Source: an uncultured Ruminococcus sp. (GTDB taxonomy: Bacteria > Bacillota > Clostridia > Oscillospirales > Ruminococcaceae). From it: a stretch of DNA of 33,472 bases. How positions within the stretch are numbered: position 1 is the first letter of the stretch; each line of letters starts with the position of its first letter. The DNA lies in contig NZ_CAMKRR010000026.1 of the NCBI RefSeq assembly GCF_946415235.1, positions 1 to 33,472 of the forward strand. The letters are read 5' to 3'. Under the pieces are notes generated by a model. It did no database searches and was not told the origin of the DNA. It was given only the letters and a program-made list of their open reading frames with translations. Position numbers and translations under genes: made by a program. Below, in pieces: positions 16,645 through 24,438 of the stretch.

Positions 16645-16710
16645 ACCTGTCGAATACGCTCCTTCACCGATGCCGTAAGGAGCGCATACATAATCGCCGG
16701 ATAAACAGAA

Positions 16711-16733
16711 AAGGGAGGCATTTCGCCTCCCTT
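16711..16733. terminator. Terminator of the rpsF-ssb-rpsR operon
   Basis: AAGGGAGGC (16711-16719) pairs with GCCTCCCTT (16725-16733), five-base loop. On the minus strand TTTT follows. It may also stop transcription from the DUF378 side. Confidence 0.85.
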
Positions 16734-16744
16734 GTGTTTTATGA

Positions 16745-16987
16745 TTAGTCGCTGATATAAGGAAGCAGAGCGATATGTCTTGCTCTCTTGATAGCAACTG
16801 TGAGCTCACGCTGATGGTAAGCGCAAGTGCCTGTTACACGTCTCGGAAGAATCTTAGCTCTTTCGGTCATGCACTTCTTGAGCTTTGCAAGATCCTTGTA
16901 ATCGATCTTTTCGATCCTGTCTGCACAGAACATACAAACCTTCTTGCGGGGCTTCTTTGCAGGACGGGCATTTCTTTCCTTTTCCAT
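16745..16987 (-). CDS. rpsR: Ribosomal protein bS18
   Basis: 80 residues with the typical S18 core: [56 protein letters not shown] pair near residues 18-21 and further cysteines make this a C+ type (zinc-binding) S18. It binds the platform of the 30S subunit together with S6. It is the last gene of the conserved rpsF-ssb-rpsR operon, and GGAGG precedes its ATG. Confidence 0.98.
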   Translation of the reverse strand: MEKERNARPAKKPRKKVCMFCADRIEKIDYKDLAKLKKCMTERAKILPRRVTGTCAYHQRELTVAIKRARHIALLPYISD

Positions 16988-17026
16988 GACTTTTCCTCCT
17001 ATCGTAATAAAGTAAAGTTAATCTGC

Positions 17027-17536
17027 TCAGAACGGAACGTCGCCGTCGCTGAGTATTTCCTCAAAATCGCTGAGGTTGCCGTAAGACATACTGTCATTAC
17101 CTGCTGCGGGCTGCTGAGGAGCTGCCTGCTGCGGAGGAGCTGAATAGTTGTTATTGTAATTGTTCTGTGGCGCACCATAGCCGCTGCTGCCGCCATTGCC
17201 GCCGCTTTCGCCCTTGCCGCCTACGAACTCGACATTATCCACCTGCACGTCTGTGGTGTAGTGTGTTACGTCGGGGTGGTTCTTATCCTGATAATTGTTA
17301 TTTCTGAGGGTGCCCTCTACGCATATGAGCTTACCCTTGCTGAAATATCTCGAAACGAACTCGGCAGTCTGTCTCCATGCTGTACAGCTGATAAAATCAG
17401 CCTGTCTCTCACCTGTATTCTTGTCGGCAAATCTTCTGTCGCAAGCTACGGTAAATCTGCATGAAGCGATACCGCTCTGAGTCTGTCTGAGCTCAGGATC
17501 GGCAGTGAGCCTTCCAATTAAAATGACCTTATTCAT
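17027..17536 (-). CDS. ssb: Single-stranded DNA-binding protein
   Basis: 169 residues. An OB-fold domain (1 to about 108) opens MNKVILIGRLTADPELR, and residues about 47-57 (DFISCTAWRQT) and 74-80 are classic SSB. A Gly/Asn/Gln-rich linker (about 110-150) and the acidic tip GDVPF at the extreme C-terminus follow; the tip binds partner repair and replication proteins. It sits between rpsF (30 nt upstream) and rpsR (40 nt downstream), the standard Bacillota order. Confidence 0.97.
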   Translation of the reverse strand: MNKVILIGRLTADPELRQTQSGIASCRFTVACDRRFADKNTGERQADFISCTAWRQTAEFVSRYFSKGKLICVEGTLRNNNYQDKNHPDVTHYTTDVQVDNVEFVGGKGESGGNGGSSGYGAPQNNYNNNYSAPPQQAAPQQPAAGNDSMSYGNLSDFEEILSDGDVPF

Positions 17537-17565
17537 CTTAGCGCCTCCTAAATAATGAAGTAGAA

Positions 17566-17862
17566 TTATTCAACAACTGTTACGAGTGAACGAAGAACGC
17601 CGTCTGTGATGTTGAGACGTCTTGAAAGCTCAGCGGGATAATCGGGCTGTGACTGGAATGTATAGATCACATAGTAGCCCTCTGTCTCGTCCTCGATAGG
17701 ATATGCAAGCTTGCGCTTACCCCAATCCTCGTTGACTTCAACAGCTTCGGCGTGACGCTCGATTCTCTCCTTGAACTTAGCTACGAGAGCCTTCATGGGC
17801 TCTTCGCCGTTCTTGAGGCTGAATACAACCATTACTTCATACTTAGCGGATACCTTTGCCAT
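17566..17862 (-). CDS. rpsF: Ribosomal protein bS6
   Basis: 98 residues, full length, beginning MAKVSAKYEVMVVFSLKNGEE with the S6 core WGKRKLAYPIEDETEGYYVIYTF (about 46-68). S6 pairs with S18 on the 30S platform, and the complex represses its own mRNA in many bacteria. GGAGGTG lies 6-7 nt before the ATG. The promoter (17948-17976) and the folded leader (17863-17940) are directly upstream. Confidence 0.97.
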   Translation of the reverse strand: MAKVSAKYEVMVVFSLKNGEEPMKALVAKFKERIERHAEAVEVNEDWGKRKLAYPIEDETEGYYVIYTFQSQPDYPAELSRRLNITDGVLRSLVTVVE

Positions 17863-17940
17863 TTAGCACACCTCCTTCTGGGATCATGCCCGGCAACTTA
17901 CTGCGGGCAAGGATAATAATAGTAGCGTTTTTACACGATA
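17863..17940 (-). promoter_or_regulatory. rpsF leader, possible S6:S18 autoregulatory element
   Basis: The leader between the promoter and rpsF folds as TGCCCG (17904-17909) with CGGGCA (17887-17892), around a loop ending GTTGC. The CCG-containing stem-loop is placed like known S6:S18 leader RNAs, which present a CCG bulge to the protein complex. I matched position and outline only, not the full covariance pattern. Confidence 0.4.
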
Positions 17941-17947
17941 CTCAAAT

Positions 17948-17976
17948 ATTATACCATTTAATCCACAGCTTGTCAA
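17948..17976 (-). promoter_or_regulatory. Promoter of the rpsF operon
   Basis: On the minus strand, TTGACA (17971-17976), exactly 17 bases, TATAAT (17948-17953) preceded by TGG. It is a full consensus, as expected for ribosomal genes. Confidence 0.9.
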
Positions 17977-18006
17977 GCATTTTTTCTTTAATTAAAATAT
18001 ATAAAG

Positions 18007-18035
18007 TTGACAAACGTAAGACTTCATAGTATAAT
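18007..18035 (+). promoter_or_regulatory. Promoter of the antiporter gene
   Basis: TTGACA (18007-18012), 17 bases, TATAAT (18030-18035), a perfect consensus. It is divergent from the rpsF promoter, with 30 bp between the -35 boxes. Confidence 0.88.
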
Positions 18036-18047
18036 AAATATTAACGG

Positions 18048-18066
18048 GGAGCTTTCAGCTCCTTTT
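18048..18066 (+). terminator. Attenuator-like hairpin in the antiporter leader
   Basis: GGAGCT (18048-18053) and AGCTCC (18057-18062) with a TTC loop, followed at once by TTTTATTT. It starts within about 6 nt of the expected transcription start and precedes the start codon, so it could act as an early terminator or a leader stabiliser. Confidence 0.45.
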
Positions 18067-18090
18067 ATTTGTGAAAGAAGATGGATATGA

Positions 18091-19305
18091 ATGGAAACCT
18101 ATAAGGTCCTGAAGGATCTTGCGCTCATTTTTATTTTTGCAAAAGCTGCGGGACTGCTTGCGCGTAAATGCAGGGCTCCCATGGTCGTGGGAGAGATAAT
18201 AGCAGGTCTTGTTATCGGTCCGTGCCTCGGCTTAAATCTGGTACAGCCCACGGAGTTCATCAGTCAGATGGCTGAGATAGGCGTTATACTCATCATGTTC
18301 TCCGCAGGACTGGAGACTAATTTGCAGGAGATGAAAAAATCGGGCTTCGCCGCCTTCCTTATAGCCTGCGTGGGAGCCCTCGTCCCTCTTGTGGGCGGAA
18401 GCCTGCTATATATGTGCGTTTACGGCTTCTCCGAATTCGGTACGGACGAGTTCTTCAAGGCTGTGTTCATAGGCTGTATCATGACGGCGACATCAGTCGG
18501 CATAACCGTGGAGGTACTCAAGGAAATGGGCAAGCTCAGCAGCCGTGTGGGACAGACTATACTCAGCGCCGCTATCATAGACGACGTTATCGGCATCATC
18601 GTGATCACCTTCGTACTCGGCTTCAAGGACCCGAACAGCAATACCATCCTTGTAACCGGAAAGATATTCCTGTTCCTTGTGCTTTCCGTAGTGCTCGGCT
18701 TCATTATCTATAAGCTGTTCAAGCTTTACGACGACAGGCACACACATACAAGACGTATCCCCATAATAGCTATCACGCTCTGCTTCCTGATGGCTTATAT
18801 AGCCGAGAAATACTTCGGCATCGCCGACATCACAGGCGCGTACATAGCTGGAATAATCCTCTGCAACGTCCGCGATGCAGAGTACATAGACCGCCGTGTA
18901 AGCATCAACGGCTATATGTTCTTTGCTCCCGTTTTCTTTGTAAGCATAGGACTTAAAACCGATTTCAGCAGCATTGATTCGAGCATGATAGTTTTCTCCA
19001 TAGGCTTCGTGATAGTTGCTATGCTCAGCAAGGTCATAGGCTGCGGACTTGCCTCAAAGTGCTTCAGGTACAGCTGGATCGACTGCCTCAAAATCGGCGC
19101 AGGCATGATGACAAGAGGAGAGGTCGCACTTATCATCACCAACAAGGGTCTCGGGCTCGGTATAATCGACTCATCGTATTTTACGGCAGTTATACTGCTT
19201 ATTATAGTTTCAAGCATAGTTACACCGATAGTGCTGAAGCTTCTCTTCGGCAAAACAGACGGCAAAGACGAAAGAGCAGCTTTACAAACAGCAGCAAAAT
19301 CATAA
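18091..19305 (+). CDS. CPA2-type cation:proton antiporter
   Basis: A 404-residue integral membrane protein with about 12 hydrophobic helices, matching the Na+/H+ exchanger domain of the KefB/NapA-like CPA2 family. Recognisable parts are MVVGEIIAGLVIGP near 31-44, the discontinuous-helix segment SVGITVEVLKEMG near 135-147, AAIIDDVIGIIVI near 160-172 with the paired aspartates expected in the ion site, and DITGAYIAGIIL near 246-257. There is no C-terminal TrkA-N domain; the protein ends in a short charged tail. It probably exports Na+ or K+ in exchange for protons; the ion is not decided by sequence. The start has a weak GAAGATGGA site. A possible attenuator lies in its leader. Confidence 0.88.
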   Translation: METYKVLKDLALIFIFAKAAGLLARKCRAPMVVGEIIAGLVIGPCLGLNLVQPTEFISQMAEIGVILIMFSAGLETNLQEMKKSGFAAFLIACVGALVPLVGGSLLYMCVYGFSEFGTDEFFKAVFIGCIMTATSVGITVEVLKEMGKLSSRVGQTILSAAIIDDVIGIIVITFVLGFKDPNSNTILVTGKIFLFLVLSVVLGFIIYKLFKLYDDRHTHTRRIPIIAITLCFLMAYIAEKYFGIADITGAYIAGIILCNVRDAEYIDRRVSINGYMFFAPVFFVSIGLKTDFSSIDSSMIVFSIGFVIVAMLSKVIGCGLASKCFRYSWIDCLKIGAGMMTRGEVALIITNKGLGLGIIDSSYFTAVILLIIVSSIVTPIVLKLLFGKTDGKDERAALQTAAKS

Positions 19306-19436
19306 TTTGCCGCTGAGCGAGCGGCGGCGCAGCCACGTTGGCGCTCGTAAACTCGCTCACTTAAAACAACACCGTTAATCGTACATCGCTTACAGCACTA
19401 AAAAAATGATTGTACCGTTAGCCCATTGTAGGGGCG
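19304..19436 (-). repeat. 133-bp dispersed repeat, copy 2 (inverted)
   Basis: The exact reverse complement of 45-177. The match breaks at both ends (at 19303 against 178, and at 19437 against 44). It begins inside the antiporter stop region and runs into the hairpin cluster 19432-19576. Confidence 0.9.
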
Positions 19437-19576
19437 CACAGTTAAGCAGTGCCCCAAATCTGTGATTTGGCTGGCAATGCTATATGCAGAGCTGTGCGCC
19501 CGCGAAAAACGTGAAAAACACAATGAAACCATGTAGGGGCTGGCGCCCCCTACAAGGGACGTCGAGACGCCGTCCC
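19432..19576. repeat. Repeat hairpin cluster before the response regulator
   Basis: The outer stem is GGGCGCACAG (19432-19441) with CTGTGCGCCC (19492-19501). Inside it, AGCAGTGCC pairs with GGCAATGCT and CCAAATC pairs with GATTTGG (TGT loop, 19454-19470). Then come TGTAGGGG (19532-19539) with CCCCTACA (19547-19554), and GGGACG...CGTCCC (19556-19576). Together with copy 2 this fills the roughly 310-bp gap; no gene is seen in it. A read through these hairpins into the regulator operon would be heavily structured. Confidence 0.8.
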
Positions 19577-19614
19577 CTACATATATAAATTTTGATTTAC
19601 AGGAGGTGTTACAG

Positions 19615-20298
19615 ATGATCTATATGCTTGAAGATGAAGCAGGGATAAGGAATTTCGTGCTTTACGGACTGAAAAGCTCCGGCATGGAGGCCGAGGGCTT
19701 TGAAACTCCCTCCGCGCTCAGGGAAGCAATGAAAAAAAGACTCCCCGATCTGCTTCTGCTTGACAGGATGCTGCCCGAAGAGGACGGCCTGACAGTACTG
19801 AAAAAGCTCCGCAGCGCTCCCGAAACACGGAAGCTTCCAGTGATAATGCTTACCGCAAAGGGTTCCGAGCTAGATAAGGTCGAGGGCCTCGACAGCGGCG
19901 CTGACGACTATATCGCCAAGCCCTTCGGCATGATGGAGCTCATATCAAGAGTAAAGGCTCTGCTGAGGAGGACCTCCGATATTCCTTCCGAGAGCGAAAA
20001 GCTTGAAATGGGCGGTCTGTGCATATTTCCCTCAAAGCATGAGGTCTTTGCGGACGGCGAAAAGGTCACTCTTACCCTTAAGGAATACGATATGCTGCTT
20101 TTCCTCATAAGGAACAGGGGAGAGGTCTACTCCCGCGACAGCCTCCTGAAAGAGATATGGGGCTATGATTTTTCGGGTGAGAGCCGAACCGTTGATGTTC
20201 ATATACGTACTCTCAGACAGAAGCTCGGCAGCTGCGGTGAGCTGATACAGACTATACGCGGCGTGGGCTATAAGGCAGGTGACGAAGCAGGTGACTAA
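19615..20298 (+). CDS. OmpR/PhoB-family response regulator
   Basis: 227 residues from ATG 19615, with AGGAGGTG 6 nt upstream; a GTG at 19606 overlaps that ribosome site and is unlikely. The receiver domain (1 to about 115) has the acidic pair Glu6-Asp7, phosphoacceptor Asp50 (LLLLDRMLPEEDG), MLTAKG near 78-83 and Lys102. The winged-helix DNA-binding domain (about 130-225) ends in TVDVHIRTLRQKLG...IRGVGYK. It is the partner of the kinase whose start overlaps its end, and PhoB/PhoP-like by kinase type. Targets are unknown. Confidence 0.95.
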   Translation: MIYMLEDEAGIRNFVLYGLKSSGMEAEGFETPSALREAMKKRLPDLLLLDRMLPEEDGLTVLKKLRSAPETRKLPVIMLTAKGSELDKVEGLDSGADDYIAKPFGMMELISRVKALLRRTSDIPSESEKLEMGGLCIFPSKHEVFADGEKVTLTLKEYDMLLFLIRNRGEVYSRDSLLKEIWGYDFSGESRTVDVHIRTLRQKLGSCGELIQTIRGVGYKAGDEAGD

Positions 20299-21985
20299 AA
20301 AAATATTCCTTAGTATAATCACGATATGTACCATTACCATGCTTGCGGCTATATTCCTTGTTACGGCAGTGCTTTACAGCAGGTCGGCGGAGATAGCGGC
20401 AGCAGAGGTCATGACCGATGCCAAGCTCATTGCTTCGGCTGTGGAGCAGAGCGGCGGCGATTACCTCGAAAGGACGGATTTCGGCAGAAATATCCGCGTA
20501 ACATGGATAGATCGGGACGGAAAAGTCGTATACGATACCGATGAGGACCCCGATTCCCTCGAAAACCACTCCGACCGTGAGGAGATATCAAAGGCGTTTG
20601 AAAGCGGTGAGGGAAGCTCCTCAAGATATTCCAGCACCATAATGCAGAAGACCGTAAATCACGCTGTAAGGCTGAAAGACGGCTCTGTAATAAGAGTTTC
20701 GGGCGTACATACTACCCTGACGGCAGAGCTTGTGAAAACCATAAATCCCATGCTTGCTATACTTATAGCAGTAGTGCTTTTCTCGGTGCTTGCGGCTTCC
20801 ATGGTATCAAGGAACATCGTAAAGCCCATAAACAATATAGACCTTGCACACCCAAAGATAAAAAAGAACTACAAGGAGCTCGCTCCCCTTCTTGACAAGC
20901 TCCGCACCCAGAACAACAAGGTCAGCAGGCAGATGGATGAGCTGCAAAGCAGCCGCGAGCAGTTCAGCCTTATGACGGAGAGCATGGAGGAAGGACTGAT
21001 AATCGCCGACCCGAAGCTCATTGTCCTTACCTGCAATTCAAGTGCTCTCAGGCTTCTCGGCGCAGGCTCGTTCACGCAGGGACAGAGCATATATTCTCTC
21101 AACAATTCCGATGTTTTCCGCCGCTGTCTCCTGAATGCGCTTGGCGGCAGACGCTCGGAATGTATACTCAGAACAGGCGGCGGTCAGCGTGAGATAATCG
21201 CAAGTCCCGCAAACAGCATAGATATGGTCTGCGGACTGGTAGTATTCATCATGGACGTCACGGAAAAACAGGAGCTTGAGACCATGCGCCGCGAATTTAC
21301 GTCAAATGTTTCCCACGAGCTGAAAACTCCGCTCACCACTATCTACGGCATAGCGGATATGCTGGCAAACGGTATGGTGCAGAGCGGCGATGTGGCGGAA
21401 TTCGGCGGCAATATACGCAGTGAAGCCGAAAGGCTCATAAATCTTATAAACGACATAGTTTCGCTTTCAAAGCTGGACGAGGACGCTGCTCCCCATGAAA
21501 ACGAAAGTGTCGAGCTGTATTCGCTTGCCGGGGAGGTGCTTGACAGGCTCAGTCTCAATGCCGCGGAAAAGGGCGTGACCACATCACTTTCGGGTGAAAA
21601 GGTCTCCGTAACAGGCAGCAGGACCATACTCAGCGAGGTGCTGTACAATCTCTGCGACAACGGTATAAAATACAATGTCAGCGGTGGGAGTCTCAGCGTA
21701 AAGATATCCCATATCCCTCAGAGAGTTATAATCACTGTCAGCGATACGGGCATGGGCATACCAAGGCAGTATTTAGGCCGTGTGTTCGAGCGCTTTTACC
21801 GCGTTGACAAGAGCCGCTCAAGCAGGATAAAGGGCACAGGACTGGGACTTTCCATAGTAAAGCACGGAGTTCTCTATCATAACGGAACTGTCCGCGTTGA
21901 CAGCGAAGAGGGAAAGGGTACTGTGTTCACGGTGGAGCTTCCCATAGAAAAGAAGCAGCATAATGAAGAACAAGGAGTGTTTTGA
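20291..21985 (+). CDS. PhoR-type sensor histidine kinase
   Basis: About 564 residues from GTG 20291 (AGGTGA 8 nt upstream; GTG 20279 is an alternative). Order: membrane helix (about 4-30), an extracytoplasmic sensor of about 120 residues, a second helix (about 152-172), a HAMP-like linker without strong consensus, a PAS-like domain (about 225-325), HisKA with SNVSHELKTPL and phosphoacceptor His342, and HATPase_c with NLCDNGIKYN (N box), DTGMGIP (G1) and GTGLGLSIVKHG (G2). The layout matches PhoR/WalK-like kinases. It overlaps the regulator by 8 nt and the next gene by one base, so all three are co-translated. The signal is unknown. Confidence 0.94.
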   Translation: MTKKIFLSIITICTITMLAAIFLVTAVLYSRSAEIAAAEVMTDAKLIASAVEQSGGDYLERTDFGRNIRVTWIDRDGKVVYDTDEDPDSLENHSDREEISKAFESGEGSSSRYSSTIMQKTVNHAVRLKDGSVIRVSGVHTTLTAELVKTINPMLAILIAVVLFSVLAASMVSRNIVKPINNIDLAHPKIKKNYKELAPLLDKLRTQNNKVSRQMDELQSSREQFSLMTESMEEGLIIADPKLIVLTCNSSALRLLGAGSFTQGQSIYSLNNSDVFRRCLLNALGGRRSECILRTGGGQREIIASPANSIDMVCGLVVFIMDVTEKQELETMRREFTSNVSHELKTPLTTIYGIADMLANGMVQSGDVAEFGGNIRSEAERLINLINDIVSLSKLDEDAAPHENESVELYSLAGEVLDRLSLNAAEKGVTTSLSGEKVSVTGSRTILSEVLYNLCDNGIKYNVSGGSLSVKISHIPQRVIITVSDTGMGIPRQYLGRVFERFYRVDKSRSSRIKGTGLGLSIVKHGVLYHNGTVRVDSEEGKGTVFTVELPIEKKQHNEEQGVF

Positions 21986-23121
21986 TGAGCAATGTCATTA
22001 CTGTCGGTGAGCTTGAAAGGCTTGACAGCTCTGAGTATTTACTGATAGATATACGCGACAGCTCGGCTTTTGAGTACGGTCACATCGACGGAGCGGTGAA
22101 TATTCCGCAGAATGAGCTTGCCTTTGCGGAGCTCCCGCAGGATAAAAAGCTGATAATATACTGCCGCGGCGGTATAATAAGCGGTCAGACCGCAGACGAG
22201 CTGTGTGACAGGGGCTTTGACGCATATGACCTCAGCGGCGGCTATGTGGAGTGGCTCAGGATAAAAATGGATAACCGTCAGGTAACCGCAGACGTTGAGC
22301 TCAGCTTACGCAAGAAGTTCAAAAAGTCCATATGGTGCAAATTTACAAAGGCTATAAACGAGTATGAGCTCGTAAAAGAGGGCGACAGGATAGCTGTGTG
22401 TATCTCGGGTGGAAAGGACTCAATGCTCATGGCAAAGCTATTTCAGGAGCTGAAAAGGCATGACAAGTTCCCCTTCGAGGTGGAATTCCTTGTTATGGAC
22501 CCGGGCTACAGTCCCGAAAATCGTCACGTTATCGAGGAGAATGCCCGTTCAATGTCAATACCCGTGCATATATTCGAGTCGGATATATTCGACTCTGTTT
22601 ACAATATCGAAAAAAATCCCTGCTACATATGCGCCCGTATGAGACGCGGCTACCTTTACAGCCGCGCAAAGGCTCTGGGCTGCAATAAAATAGCCCTCGG
22701 ACATCATTTTGACGATGTAATAGAAACTATCCTCATGGGTATGCTCTACGGAGGGCAGGTCCAGACCATGATGCCGAAGCTCCACAGTACGAATTTTGAG
22801 GGCATGGAGCTTATCCGCCCTCTGTATCTTGTCCGTGAAGCCGATATAAAGCACTGGCGCGACTATAACGGTCTGCATTTCATACAGTGTGCCTGCAAAT
22901 TCACGGATACCTGCACAACCTGTGCTCCCGACAGCCGCTCGGTGTCAAAGAGAATGGAGATCAAGAACCTCATTGCTGAGCTGAAAAAGATCAATCCCCA
23001 GGTGGAAAAAAACATCTTCCGCAGCGTTGAGAATGTTAATCTCAATACGGTCATAGCCTATAAGGATAATGCGGGAGTTCACCGCTTCCTTGATTCATAC
23101 GATGAAAAAACGGACTTGTGA
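21985..23121 (+). CDS. Rhodanese-TtcA fusion, tRNA thiolation-type protein
   Basis: 378 residues. The N-terminal rhodanese domain (about 1-93) has the persulfide cysteine Cys60 in IIYCRGGIISG. The C-terminal domain (about 112-378) is a PP-loop ATPase of the TtcA/TtuA class: SGGKDS at 141-146, the PCYIC cysteines 213 and 216, GHHFDDVIET near 239-248, and further cysteines at 302, 304, 310 and 313 (CTTC). TtcA enzymes use an Fe-S cluster to put sulfur on a tRNA base (2-thiocytidine at position 32 in the founding case). A fused rhodanese could hand over the sulfur directly. The ATG overlaps the kinase stop (TGATG) with AAGGAG upstream. The exact tRNA position is not fixed by sequence. Confidence 0.85.
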   Translation: MSNVITVGELERLDSSEYLLIDIRDSSAFEYGHIDGAVNIPQNELAFAELPQDKKLIIYCRGGIISGQTADELCDRGFDAYDLSGGYVEWLRIKMDNRQVTADVELSLRKKFKKSIWCKFTKAINEYELVKEGDRIAVCISGGKDSMLMAKLFQELKRHDKFPFEVEFLVMDPGYSPENRHVIEENARSMSIPVHIFESDIFDSVYNIEKNPCYICARMRRGYLYSRAKALGCNKIALGHHFDDVIETILMGMLYGGQVQTMMPKLHSTNFEGMELIRPLYLVREADIKHWRDYNGLHFIQCACKFTDTCTTCAPDSRSVSKRMEIKNLIAELKKINPQVEKNIFRSVENVNLNTVIAYKDNAGVHRFLDSYDEKTDL

Positions 23122-23134
23122 TAAGTCCGTTTTT
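23105..23134. terminator. Bidirectional terminator overlapping the end of the TtcA-like gene
   Basis: AAAAAACGGACTT (23105-23117) pairs with AAGTCCGTTTTT (23123-23134). The TGA stop of the upstream gene lies in the loop. T-runs exist on both strands, so it can also end the convergent ketosynthase operon. Confidence 0.88.
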
Positions 23135-23190
23135 GCATTATATAATTTTATTAAGACGGGACATTATGCCATGTTACACACGTATATCCG

Positions 23191-24399
23191 TCATTCATAT
23201 TTTCTGAAAATAAGAGTAGAGTTGTTTCCGCCGAAGCCGAATGAGTTTGAGACCGCAGCCTTTATATCCTTCTTTATTGCTTTGTTAGGTATATAATTGA
23301 GATCAAGCTCGGGATCGGGCTCGCCATAGTGTACCGTAGGCGGAAGTATGCCTGTTTCAATAGCCTTGATACAAGCAATGCCCTCAAGAGCACCGCCTGC
23401 TGCAAGAGTATGGCCTATTGCAGCCTTGATTGATGAAACGGGGATATCGTATGCTCTCTTTCCGAATACCTTCTTTATAGCCATTGTCTCGTAAAGGTCA
23501 TTGAGACTTGTTGATGTACCGTGTGCATTGATATATCCGATATCGTCGGGTGACATTCCTGCGTCGCGGAGCGCTCGCTCCATAGCATCAGCCATGCCCT
23601 CTCCGTCTGTCTTGGGAGCTGTCATATTGTAAGCCTCACAGGTCATGCTCGCACCTGCAAGCTCACAGCGTATCCTTGCGCCTCTTGCCTTTGCGTGTTT
23701 CTCTGATTCAATAATTATGCATCCGCTTCCCTCGCCCATGATGAAGCCGTCACGGTTCTTGGTGAACGGGCGCGGAGTTTTTGCGGGATCACTGTCAACA
23801 GACATTGCAAGCACCTGATTGAAGCCGCTTATAACGACGTTTGAGACTGTATTTGAAAGTCCTCCTGTAATGACCATATCATACATACCTGACTGTATGA
23901 GCTGCTTTCCGAGAGCTACAGCATAGCCTGCTGAAGCGCAGGCTGTGGAAACATTGAATGTCGCACCCTGTATACCGTGCTTCATGGCAAGCATTGCAGG
24001 GATAGCGCTCGGCATACGCTTTAAAGTCGTATTCGGCTTGATATCGAGCTCTCCATCCTCGTAGGAGTTATCGGAAACACCGAAAATAATCGCTATCCTG
24101 TCCGGGCTGAGCTTGCTGAAATCAGCACCGCAGTCCTCGATAGCTTCGCCGGCAGCAGCAAGTCCCATTCTTGTTGCCTTTGTTGTTGCGCTGAGCTGAC
24201 GCTTTTTCCAGTATTTTGAAGCAACTGCCTCAAATGCGTCATCGACCTCTGCTGCTATCGTTGTATCGTGTTTGTCAAGGGGAATGCGTGTTATCTGTTT
24301 TACACCGCTTTTTCCGCTTATAAGACCGTCCCATAATTCATCGGTATTGAGGCCCAGAGCACTTATCGAACCAATACCTGTTACCACTATCTTTTCCAT
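23191..24399 (-). CDS. Beta-ketoacyl-ACP synthase (FabF/PKS ketosynthase type)
   Basis: 402 residues, complete. The catalytic triad is intact: Cys154 in VSTACASAG, His293 in NAHGTSTSLND, and His330 in AAIGHTLAAGG. The last motif departs from the usual GHxxGAAG. The C-terminus has SNSFGFGGNN. It performs decarboxylative Claisen condensation on carrier-bound chains. A beta-branching decarboxylase KS (PksF type) would carry Ser in place of Cys; this one keeps Cys, so it should condense. AAAGGAT precedes the ATG. It is last in an operon after AT-like, mini-crotonase and crotonase genes. No fatty acid synthesis genes (fabD, fabG, acpP) flank it, arguing for a specialised pathway rather than housekeeping FabF. 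Confidence 0.92.
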   Translation of the reverse strand: MEKIVVTGIGSISALGLNTDELWDGLISGKSGVKQITRIPLDKHDTTIAAEVDDAFEAVASKYWKKRQLSATTKATRMGLAAAGEAIEDCGADFSKLSPDRIAIIFGVSDNSYEDGELDIKPNTTLKRMPSAIPAMLAMKHGIQGATFNVSTACASAGYAVALGKQLIQSGMYDMVITGGLSNTVSNVVISGFNQVLAMSVDSDPAKTPRPFTKNRDGFIMGEGSGCIIIESEKHAKARGARIRCELAGASMTCEAYNMTAPKTDGEGMADAMERALRDAGMSPDDIGYINAHGTSTSLNDLYETMAIKKVFGKRAYDIPVSSIKAAIGHTLAAGGALEGIACIKAIETGILPPTVHYGEPDPELDLNYIPNKAIKKDIKAAVSNSFGFGGNNSTLIFRKYE

Positions 24400-24438
24400 A
24401 TTTATCCTTTCTTTACTGCGCGAATGTCTGTAAAAGCA

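Noticed and set aside
23191-24399. KS-decarboxylase of a beta-branching cassette
   Set aside because: The active-site cysteine is present (TACASAG), whereas that class carries serine; a condensing role fits better.
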